NCBI GenBank assembly: GCA_932294295.1
Contig: OW028582.1
Span: 36,187,204-36,251,203, forward strand
Length of the DNA: 64,000 nucleotides
Reading direction: 5' to 3'
Source of the DNA: Alitta virens
Taxonomy: Eukaryota > Annelida > Polychaeta > Phyllodocida > Nereididae
A program made the position numbers and the translations under genes. A model generated the notes under the pieces. That model was not told the DNA's origin. It saw nothing but the letters and a program-made list of their open reading frames with translations, and searched no databases. Position 1 is the first letter of the stretch. Each line of letters starts with the position of its first letter. This document shows positions 57,701 to 64,000 of the stretch, in pieces.

Positions 57701-58549
57701 AGATCAAGGAATATATCACAGATGCCTCATAGGACATTCAAGACTTACACATTTACACCTTTTAGTCAATGAACCGGCACCGGTATGCCAGAGTTGTCGG
57801 CGCCCCCTAACAATCAAACATATTTTATTAGATTGCATCCACTTACAACGCATTAGAAGACCTCTGTTTCAAGCTACTACCTTACAACATCTCTTTACTA
57901 GATATCCAACCCAGACAATTATTGATTTTTTATATACTTCTGGTTTCTACTACCAAATATAGATAATCAATCTTAACCTAGAGAGCCTCTACATAGCCCA
58001 CTCAGGTGCTGATGAGGCGTTAAACAATAACTCACACACACACACACTGTTCGATCATCCTAAACGTAGACTCTTCCATCGTCTTCGCTAGATATTGATT
58101 GTTCCATAATTCGCTTACTTGTTTTCCATAGAAACTGACAGAAACCACCCAAAACCGACAGAAGGCAACGTAAGACTCACATATGCGTTGGTGTATGCCA
58201 CGTTTGATCTGCCGACTGCAGCATATGCTCATAATATTAATTGCGCAATAATCTTTCCCGCTCAATACGGCTCGGTTTCACAGAATTGTCATGCATGTAT
58301 ACAAATTCCGTCGCTACAGCCGGAATTTGACTGAACAGCCACATCAGCGATGGAAGGCAAAGTAAACCCACGTAATCCTCACGTAATCCCGTGGCGGTTA
58401 CAGTGCTTTACTTCGACGATTCCGGCTATGTGAGATCCGCTTAATGTTTCATTATCAGGTATTTTGTAGGATGGCTGGATGTAATTGGTATAATTCTCTA
58501 AAAAAAATTATAAGTGGGTGTGTTTCTATTTACTTACCCCGTCAGCCAT
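45793..58549 (-). CDS. Gene with TPR-like N-terminus and Ser/Thr-rich C-terminus (multi-exon)
   Basis: Exons: 58538-58549 (ATG GCT GAC GGG|GTAAGT, good Kozak context; exon may start at 58593), 52036-52224, 51547-51583, 47070-47105, 46824-46907, 46487-46557 and 45793-46318, ending in TAA. Joining exons 1 and 2 keeps frame (MADG|LHLIVHLRALAQKY). Exon 2 and EEALQVWKN look like TPR helices (MARRIFEDCIRMC, ILFEYGLVMQK). The middle exons are basic and helical. The last is Ser/Thr/Gly-rich with a repeated GTS(M/I)(D/N)D...RLAG(A/T)STDN unit of about 22 residues. The 37-nt exon ends in phase 1 but the next needs phase 0, so one exon of 3n+2 bases is missing from this model. It may be separate from, or the true 5' part of, the HELZ2-like gene downstream. 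No function assigned. Confidence 0.5.
45915..50193. repeat. Segmental duplication, copy A (partner 58971-64000)
   Basis: Matches 58971-64000 at a constant offset of 13,056 up to 48231 and 13,806-13,807 after the satellite array. Divergence is a few bases per kb. It includes four exons of the gene above and a decayed LINE with its satellite. Copy A lacks about 171 bp present in copy B (61289-61459, the reverse-transcriptase YADD region) and has fewer satellite units. The right limit of the duplication lies beyond the window in copy B. Confidence 0.93.
48235..49575. repeat. 101-bp satellite array A, about 13.3 units
   Basis: The word TTTTTGCCAAATGACC recurs every 101 bp from 48241 to 49554 (14 occurrences, 13 exact intervals). 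The units appear identical base for base. Each minus-strand unit contains GGTATCCCCCAAGGTAGTTT and onwards, encoding GIPQGSLLGPVLFN, which is motif B of the LINE reverse transcriptase in which the array sits. Because 101 is not divisible by 3, the array is not a protein repeat. Confidence 0.97.
50437..50540. mobile_element. 104-bp hAT-like MITE with 8-bp target duplication
   Basis: Ends CATAGGCGTAGGAG / CTCCTACGCCTATG (14-bp perfect terminal inverted repeat), flanked by tgagtgac at 50429-50436 and 50541-50548. The interior holds a run of 15 G and a C-rich stretch. Length, TIR and 8-bp duplication fit a non-autonomous hAT element. It is inserted in the endonuclease-RT linker of the LINE. Confidence 0.88.
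50895..51546. other. Intron, no further feature
   Basis: AT-rich intronic DNA between the LINE and the 37-nt exon at 51547-51583. No element recognised. Confidence 0.5.
52621..52633. repeat. LINE target-site duplication, left
   Basis: tgttcgatcatcc here is repeated exactly at 58048-58060, directly after the (CA)n tail of the LINE. Confidence 0.95.
52787..54208 (+). CDS. LINE ORF1 protein (gag-like, CCHC zinc knuckles)
   Basis: 473 codons. The ATG at 52787 (start MNMSES) is the first in frame inside the element; the longer open frame back to 52610 begins in flanking DNA. The central part has an RRM-like region (FLVVTGSDDGFSRLS...), then from about residue 214 three zinc knuckles: CYNCQRFGHFSGSC (C-x2-C-x4-H-x4-C), CANCGSREHVHSRDSPC and CVNCGGDGPAYHRGC. 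The C-terminus is Ser/Pro/Lys-rich and disordered. This is the usual layout of ORF1 in I and Jockey LINEs, whose product binds the element's RNA. Confidence 0.93.
   Translation: MNMSESTISDRLARPPGEQGARPSAVNQAEVEKLATGSRQSKRFRSSTDDANPSTTYDVISTPWPKFLVVTGSDDGFSRLSAITICRTLKESIGFVENTRRLRSSSLLVQVAHKDQSLKLLELRAFAGTPVKVEPHRFFNSCKGVVTSHESSLCSDDELRDWLNDYNVIHIHRQPPRYSRQLLTLTFDGTVLPDRVSIGFEWCRVRPYIPNPKRCYNCQRFGHFSGSCRAKATCANCGSREHVHSRDSPCQKQSYCVNCGGDGPAYHRGCPKWQLEKEILKLKTTKDISFPQARRIAEQAAGASYASVLSQMAGPRSPSPRSSPRRRIDLDPNYKYSKAGQSTQKEKPESKTSQADDHLARIKQHAIDVGKGHLVAPSVSASQLSVPSQGAPSGVESEEIHQPMEEEAGTTTIPRPQREGAIDKRSIVPKRPPLIRKTLEKSSALSFISPPSKHGGALKKILTPKEAATLKKK
54279..57962 (+). CDS. LINE ORF2: endonuclease, reverse transcriptase, RNase H
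   Basis: 1,227 codons without interruption. An AP-type endonuclease spans residues 1-215 (QWNCRG 6-11, QET 34-36, GDFN 132-135, SDH 207-209). The reverse transcriptase spans about 440-720, with FFDLEKAYD 577-585 (motif A), GVPQGS 635-640 (motif B) and YVDD 667-670. RNase H spans about 963-1085, with YTDGS 965-969, AEL 1000-1002, SDSKSA 1024-1029 and GNEKAD 1072-1077, supplying the D-E-D-D set. A C-terminal knuckle has C1170, C1173, H1181 and C1186. All catalytic residues are present. RNase H together with APE-type endonuclease is the mark of the I superfamily. It nicks the target and reverse transcribes the element RNA there. Confidence 0.96.
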   Translation: MDSIIQWNCRGFRANFDEIGCMVQDLNPSVFCLQETFLKPPNSFKLRNYHMYNTYGNIAHDRATGGSSILVKNGIIHTHIALNTNLQATAVRLNLNKTFTICSIYIPPPFHLTASDLHNLYNQLPEPRLILGDFNSHNQLWGSTSHNNKGKTIEDFLNDHTLCLFNDGSPTYLHPGHGTFSAIDLSICDPALFLEFEWRVLEDTHGSDHFPIVLQNVEGTREVGQLRWKLHKADWTSFEKHCLETITMSHYRNCNNLVEDFTDDITDIANKTIPMTKNNSKRGARPWFDDEVREAIKNRKKALRIFKSQPTINNLNNFKCLKAKARRIVRQKKRSCWRDYVSRLTERTPSNKVWKMIKKIEGKNLASHVSILEVNGEHLSSPEQISNGLGEQFAYNSSSENYTREFQCYKAQAERLTLNIQSDNSEDYNSYITLEELQKAILKATDSATGPDNIHYQILKHLPQSSLKTLLYIFNQIWEKGYLPSLWKQATVIPIPKPGKDHSDPMNYRPIALTSCLCKTMERIITDRLVWFLESNQLITEFQSGFRRHRSTLDHLVRLETYVRDAFINREHVVAIFFDLEKAYDTTWKYGIMKDLHDLGLRGRLPVFIGSFLQDRFFKVRVGSTMSSPYSQENGVPQGSILSPTLFNVKINSIVNSISENLMSSLYVDDFLIAYRSRYMPTIERQLQLNLNRIHKWSLENGFKFSKQKTVCLPFYYLRSNHPDPSLIIDNCQIKVVNETKFLGVLFDSKLSFIPHIKALKAKCLKSMNLLKVVSKYNWGGDTTVLLRLYRAITRSRLDYGSVVYGSARPSYLKCLNSVHHQGLRLSLRAFRTSPVESLYVLAGEPPLSLRRIKLSMQYILKVASTPTNPTYDVIFHPKYMHHYESRSNAIRPLGLRMKFYLEAAKIDTTIIAETEVPPIPPWILPVPKVILDLAELKKSETNPVDYQNLFYSIRFKYESYKFLYTDGSKMERRVGCAVTSYKTVIAECRLPDHCSIYTAELTAIYLALKNIEDSESDRYVICSDSKSALQAIQNKQLDNPGILDVLIKYFYLHEYKDIVFCWIPGHAGIEGNEKADLAAKRALTKEITDFTIPYTDFKMTIKSFIMSCWQRQWNECNNNKLHSILPCIQNKIPSRFNTRKDQGIYHRCLIGHSRLTHLHLLVNEPAPVCQSCRRPLTIKHILLDCIHLQRIRRPLFQATTLQHLFTRYPTQTIIDFLYTSGFYYQI
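57963..58047 (+). other. LINE 3' UTR with (CA)n tail
   Basis: Contains CCTCTACATAGCCCACTCAG and GATGAGGCGTTAAACAATAA, then CTCACACACA. The last 60-70 bp also occur alone at 21413-21479 and 22892-22950, so this is the part recognised and copied first in target-primed reverse transcription. Confidence 0.9.
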
Positions 58550-58593
58550 TTTCTTGGCTTTCTTGATAGTGCTAATTCACACGCCAAACATCT

Positions 58594-58970
58594 CTGAAAA
58601 GAAAAAGTGTATTAAAGTCAGCTTTTTTGACCTGCTGTTAGGGGCGGACGAAAGGATGGTGTATAAACGGGATCAGGCGGTGCCCCCACTTTCTGGACTG
58701 GGAGTTATCCATGTCTTATGATTTTGCATTATTTAATGGAAATAAAGCATTTTGGATTCTGTGACATTAAAAGTACTTCAACACATATGTGATTTAATAA
58801 GATTTGGCTTACATTCTTATCACAGTGATGTCAAACCATATTACATTCAGGTCAATTGTGACCTGAGTATCACATGGTATACTCGCACCAAGAGATCGCA
58901 ATTAATGTGATATCTATATTGAATAATTTAGCTTCGGACCGATAACACCCCATATTTCTCTCACACCAGG
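58594..58970. other. Region 5' of the ATGGCTGACGGG exon, no promoter assigned
   Basis: If cag|AGATGTTTGGCG at 58593 is a true acceptor, an upstream untranslated exon must lie beyond it. No TATA box or CpG-rich stretch stands out. The duplicated copy B begins at 58971. Confidence 0.35.
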
Positions 58971-60894
58971 CAGTGACAGTAGAAATTGGAGTAGGCCTAC
59001 TAGATGCATTATCAGTGGTAGAAGTGGGAGGTGTGCTAGTTACATTATCAGTGGATGTACCTGCAAGACGAGTGTCTGGAATATCGTTCATGGAAGTACC
59101 AGAAGGATCAGAATGAATGCCAGTACCAATTCCATTATCAGTGGATGCACCAGCAAGACGAGTGACTTGAACATCATCCATGGAAGTACCAGGAGCAACA
59201 GTATGAATGGAAGTACCACCACAAATTGTGATTATAGGTTGATGCAAGCTAGTCTCCGTTTTGCGCATAGTGTCCTTGATTTTACAGTTATTTCCAAATG
59301 GTGTCTTTCTTTTGTTCCTATTGTAAGCTTCACACTGCTTCATTGTCCTTGTTGCTAATTCTGACACTTCATTCCTGAAATTAATCCATATCCATATGAA
59401 CCTTCTCTAATACCAAAATGTTGATGACATGTTGTACTGGGATAGTTAGTAAAAATGCAACTTATCACAGCATTTCTGCACAATTTGAACTTCATTGTAC
59501 AATACTTGCTGTTAGTTTATCTAATGACAAATGCATTTATACCTTTGCTCTCTGAAGCAGTCTTCTTGCTTGTCATCAGTCTTTGATCTAACGAGTTCAG
59601 ACAAATTCTTGATCTGAAACATACATATTATATCGAAAGTATCTTTGTCTGACTCAATAAGGTTCAGATTGCCGCACATTGATATCATAAAGCTCCAATG
59701 GATTCTTCTATACTAGGAGGTACAATAAATGTGAAATGACGCTTTCAAGGTCGGGTCAAAGTTACACGTTTTCGGATTATATTTGGTACAAATAAGGTCT
59801 CGTCACATCTCATCTTATCTCATCTAATATTTTGTACAATTCTGGCTGAATTCATGGCTGCCAAATTGAATAAACATACCCGCATATTCAGGTGTATGAA
59901 CCTAGGTGAAGAGCCACATCTTTTCATCAATTTCTTGCATGATCTCATGGCAGCTGCCGATATCTGTAATCCCTTTGTCCATGATTTCATTTGACACAAT
60001 AATTCCAGGTAATTAATCAAGGAGTTTGTTTTTGTCAGAGGATGTAGCCCAGGTCTCTTCACAACTTAAAAAGTGATTCAAATTATCGCTATTTGAAGAT
60101 ATTAACATTGTAAGCCAATCAATACCTCAAGTTTTAATTTTTCTTCATTTCGGGCCTTTGACTAGAAATTAATTATAAAACAATTAGAATACAAAGCACG
60201 AACACCATTAATAAGTAACCCACATTGTAAAACATCTGCACAAAACACAAATACAAGAAAAAAAACTGAGTGAGTTGTTACAACCAATAGCACTTGCCAA
60301 ATAAGCTGACCTGGCAGCTTATATTAGTTTATTTGGCAAAAAACATTCTTGCTTACAATACCCAGAACACTTACTGGTATTTTTCAACAAGCCTTACGTG
60401 ATATTGTTGCTTGGTAAGCAAAGTTGTCTGCCTGGCAAATTACTTTACTGACATTACAATATTATGATTTGCGATTTCAGAGTCGTTTTATAAAAAAATT
60501 TAGGTCAGAAAGGTTTTAATTCAGGTAACCACCTTCACATTTTTGTACATAATAAACTTGAATTTGAAAATTGGAAAAAAAATTGAAGGAGCTGTATGAT
60601 AAAACCATGACGCTAATGATGTTCATCTGTGCCTCATTTTCATATTCTTTATTTTCCAGGCATTATAACTTATCCATGATATTTGATATTCTAAAATGAA
60701 ATATTATTTTATTTGCCATAAACACCATTGGATGCAGCATAAGCCCTTGAGTTTAGGCATCCTTGTGGCAAGGGTAATGAAGACTATACACATCTAGCTA
60801 TGATCCCACACCTAACACTAATGTGATTGAAATCCCAAGTTTACCTGTAAGTAGGTAAAAAAGTAGTAAGTAAAATTGTATTTGAGCTCGGTAA

Positions 60895-63800
60895 AGTACA
60901 GTTAACAATAAACAAAAGCACAAGCGCTTGTCACCGAAATGAGCATGAATAACAAAATATGAGTAAGATATGAAAGTATAAATAGATTAGAGATGAGATG
61001 GTTACAAGTTAAGAAGAATACATAAAAAGCAACATCCACAACTACATCTAAAATCATATGACTTAATGAAGCATTTAAAACTGTTAAAATCATCAACTTT
61101 AAAACCTCCTGATAAATTATTTTATTCTTACAGTGTGCATTTAGAACATACATTATTTATAAACAGCGTTTCACTATTTCATTGACATGAGTTCCAAAGT
61201 TCAGTCTGTTGTTAAGGTTTATGCCCAATACACATACATGGTCAGTCTGGTTTATTATTACCACAAACTATCAGACTAATATCATTATTGGATGGTTTAC
61301 TGCTTTATATCATAAACTGAAATTTATCTGGGTGTACTTTAATGTAATTGTTCTTGAACCATTGAACAGCAATATCACAGGCTCTTTCTAAGTTCAGTCT
61401 TACTAAATTAATATCAGGATGACTAAAAGATAGAGTATTGTCGTCAGCATAATTGTATACACAGGTTACACTTTCTAACTACGTAATTAAGGAAGACATT
61501 GAAGAGGACGGGCCCCAATAAACTACCTTGGGGGATACCTCTTTTTGCCAAATGACCATTCACAGGTTACACTTTCTAACTACGTAATTAAGGAAGACAT
61601 TGAAGAGGACGGGCCCCAATAAACTACCTTGGGGGATACCTCTTTTTGCCAAATGACCATTCACAGGTTACACTTTCTAACTACGTAATTAAGGAAGACA
61701 TTGAAGAGGACGGGCCCCAATAAATGACCTTGGGGGATACCTCTTTTTGCCAAATGACCATTCACAGGTTACACTTTCTAACTACGTAATTAAGGAAGAC
61801 ATCGAAGAGGACGGGCCCCAATAAACTACCTTGGGGGATACCTCTTTTTGCCAAATGACCATTCACAGGTTACACTTTCTAACTACGTAATTAAGGAAGA
61901 CATTGAAGAGGACGGGCCCCAATAAATGACCTTGGGGGATACCTCTTTTTGCCAAATGACCATTCACAGGTTACACTTTCTAACTACGTAATTAAGGAAG
62001 ACATCGAAGAGGACGGGCCCCAATAAATGACCTTGGGGGATACCTCTTTTTGCCAAATGACCATTCACAGGTTACACTTTCTAACTACGTAATTAAGGAA
62101 GACATTGAAGAGGACGGGCCCCAATAAACTACCTTGGGGGATACCTCTTTTTGCCAAATGACCATTCACAGGTTACACTTTCTAACTACGTAATTAAGGA
62201 AGACATTGAAGAGGACGGGCCCCAATAAATGACCTTGGGGGATACCTCTTTTTGCCAAATGACCATTCACAGGTTACACTTTCTAACTACGTAATTAAGG
62301 AAGACATTGAAGAGGACGGGCCCCAATAAACTACCTTGGGGGATACCTCTTTTTGCCAAATGACCATTCACAGGTTACACTTTCTAACTACGTAATTAAG
62401 GAAGACATTGAAGAGGACGGGCCCCAATAAATGACCTTGGGGGATACCTCTTTTTGCCAAATGACCATTCACAGGTTACACTTTCTAACTACGTAATTAA
62501 GGAAGACATCGAAGAGGACGGGCCCCAATAAATGACCTTGGGGGATACCTCTTTTTGCCAAATGACCATTCACAGGTTACACTTTCTAACTACGTAATTA
62601 AGGAAGACATTGAAGAGGACGGGCCCCAATAAACTACCTTGGGGGATACCTCTTTTTGCCAAATGACCATTCACAGGGTACACTTTCTAACTACGTAATT
62701 AAGGAAGACATTGAAGAGGACGGGCCCCAATAAATGACCTTGGGGGATACCTCTTTTTGCCAAATGACCATTCACAGGTTAAACTTTCTAACTACGTAAT
62801 TAAGGAAGACATTGAAGAGGACGGGCCCCAATAAACTACCTTGGGGGATACCTCTTTTTGCCAAATGACCATTCACAGGTTACACTTTCTAACTACGTAA
62901 TTAAGGAAGACATTGAAGAGGACGGGCCCCAATAAATGACCTTGGGGGATACCTCTTTTTGCCAAATGACCATTCACAGGTTACACTTTCTAACTACGTA
63001 ATTAAGGAAGACATTGAAGAGGACGGGCCCCAATAAACTACCTTGGGGGATACCTCTTTTTGCCAAATGACCATTCACAGGTTACACTTTCTAACTACGT
63101 AATTAAGGAAGACATTGAAGAGGACGGGCCCCAATAAACTACCTTGGGGGATACCTCTTTTTGCCAAATGACCATTCACAGGTTACACTTTCTAACTACG
63201 TAATTAAGGAAGACATTGAAGAGGACGGGCCCCAATAAACTACCTTGGGGGATACCTCTTTTTGCCAAATGACCATTCACAGGTTACACTTTCTAACTAC
63301 ATAATTAAGGAAGACATTGAAGAGGACGGGCCCCAATAAACTACCTTGGGGGATACCTCTTTTTGCCAAATGACCATTCACTTTTGACCTAATTTAACCC
63401 TGTTTTCTAAATGACAAAAACCTTCTTATAAGTTCACATACTTTCACATCAACATAATATGCATTAAGTTTGGCTATTAAGAACCCGTGGGGTACAGACA
63501 CTACAGAGTCAAAAGCACGAGACAGGTCCATAGCCACACATCCTACCTAAAAATTTCATTTTTGTCAAGCGCAAGTCTGCAGCCTTCAACACACCTCAGA
63601 ATGACATTGCAAAATCTGTATTTTGCTCTATAAGCAGACAAACATGGTGGTTAATTTATCTTTGAAACAAATCATATGAGTGCTCTCAAAAATCGTTGAC
63701 ATGGCAGTCAAAACACTGACTTGACGATGATGGCTTTTACTGTTCTTTCTTTTTGTAAACAGGTGTAAACCGGTGACACCTCAGTATGTTTACAATCATA

Positions 63801-64000
63801 TGGGAATGTGTTTTTGTCAATGCAAATGTTGACAACACAGATCATGTCATAACCACAAGCTATGTTCACTTTAAGTTGTTGCATCTTACAAGTGAGAAAC
63901 TAAAAGTTATCAACAGACAAAATGCATACCTTTGATGAAATTAACTGCATCATGACCAGGGTAAAATATCCGTTGTCATTTCATTCATACATTCAACAAT
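60895..64000 (-). mobile_element. Decayed CR1/L2-like LINE, copy B
   Basis: Same element as copy A. It keeps the RT motif C region that copy A lost: at about 61450-61275 the minus strand reads YNYADDNTLSFSHPDINLVR and then AVQWFKNNYIKVHPDK. RT C-terminal LGINLNNRLNF is at about 61245-61210, and the motif A region lies right of the array at about 63500-63550. Stops and frame changes present. The 5' part is beyond the window. Confidence 0.8.
61460..63381. repeat. 101-bp satellite array B, about 19 units with two main variants
   Basis: TTTTTGCC recurs every 101 bp from 61542 to 63360 (18 exact intervals). Units differ mainly at two places: AAACTACC versus AAATGACC, and CATTGAAG versus CATCGAAG. 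From the 7th to the 16th unit the CT and TG types largely alternate, suggesting a 202-bp dimer. Single-unit private changes are GGGTACAC (62677), TTAAACTT (62779) and ACATAATT (63299). Array A shows only the T/CT type. Confidence 0.96.

Larger units (their letters stand above)
52634..58047 (+). mobile_element. Full-length I-type LINE, both ORFs intact
   Basis: A 5.41-kb element with 153 bp of 5' UTR, ORF1, a 70-bp gap, ORF2 and an 86-bp 3' UTR ending in (CA)n rather than poly(A). Perfect 13-bp target duplications flank it (52621-52633, 58048-58060). Endonuclease, reverse transcriptase, RNase H and a C-terminal CCHC knuckle place it in the I superfamily (I/Nimb-like). No stop or frameshift occurs in 5.1 kb of coding, and the flanks are undivided, so it inserted recently and may be active. 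The same 3' end occurs as tiny truncated insertions at 21413-21479 and 22892-22950. Confidence 0.93.
52240..58440. mobile_element. Non-autonomous TIR DNA transposon (about 0.77 kb) split by a LINE
   Basis: GGATCTCACATAGCCG at 52245-52260 recurs as reverse complement at 58423-58438 (16 bp perfect). Both sides abut TTAA (52236-52239 and 58441-58444), so the target duplication is TTAA or TAA, as in piggyBac/Kolobok-like or Harbinger-like elements. Removing the LINE and one target copy leaves about 770 bp with no transposase frame. It lies in intron 1 of the minus-strand gene. Confidence 0.75.
58971..64000. repeat. Segmental duplication, copy B (continues past the window)
   Basis: Starts abruptly inside the duplicated Ser/Thr-rich exon (58971 matches 45915). 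The exon copies are at 58971-59374 (3' truncated), 59543-59613, 59880-59963 (one Tyr-to-Cys change) and 60126-60161, all with splice sites kept. It lies 5' of the start codon of the intact minus-strand gene model, so these exons belong either to a second gene copy extending to the right or to a dead partial duplicate. Confidence 0.9.

Overview
The window is animal nuclear DNA. It has short coding exons with GT-AG borders and conserved reading phase, tRNA-derived SINEs, LINEs, Ty3/Gypsy remains, TIR elements and a satellite. Only a few percent is host coding sequence. The host gene family (HELZ2-like: CCCH fingers, UPF1-type helicase, RNB nuclease, second helicase) and the repeat mix suggest a marine invertebrate, such as a lophotrochozoan, invertebrate deuterostome or cnidarian. 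I cannot narrow it further without a search. LAYOUT: 1-2.2 kb holds the last two exons of a HELZ2-like gene on the + strand. 3.1-5.0 kb is a local tandem duplication. 7.3-26 kb is a repeat island with LTR-like repeats, a 4.6-kb tandemly duplicated segment carrying decayed errantivirus/Baculo_F-type env-like genes, Ty3/Gypsy RNase H and integrase fragments, many copies of one tRNA-headed SINE, and LINE 3' fragments. 26-30 kb is mostly featureless. 30.2-44.6 kb is a second HELZ2-like locus on the - strand, tail-to-tail with the first. Its exon structure is nearly complete but it carries two in-frame stops and four 1-nt deletions. 45.8-58.5 kb holds exons of another minus-strand gene starting ATGGCTGACGGG, with a TPR-like N-terminus and a Ser/Thr-rich C-terminus. 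Its first intron contains a TIR DNA transposon split by a full-length I-type LINE with intact ORF1 and ORF2 and perfect 13-bp target duplications. 45.9-50.2 kb and 58.97-64.0 kb are two copies of a recent segmental duplication. Each carries exons of that gene plus a decayed CR1/L2-like LINE whose reverse-transcriptase motif-B segment has expanded into a 101-bp satellite (about 13 units in one copy, about 19 in the other). HOW THE PARTS RELATE: the helicase/RNB genes are RNA-processing enzymes of the HELZ2 type. The rest is mobile DNA whose nesting gives relative ages: SINE in env remnant, then 4.6-kb duplication; TIR element, then LINE; CR1-like LINE, then a hAT-like MITE and satellite growth. 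The best candidates for something undescribed are the LINE-derived satellite and the helicase/RNB pseudogene, in which both ATP-binding loops are struck by single-base deletions.
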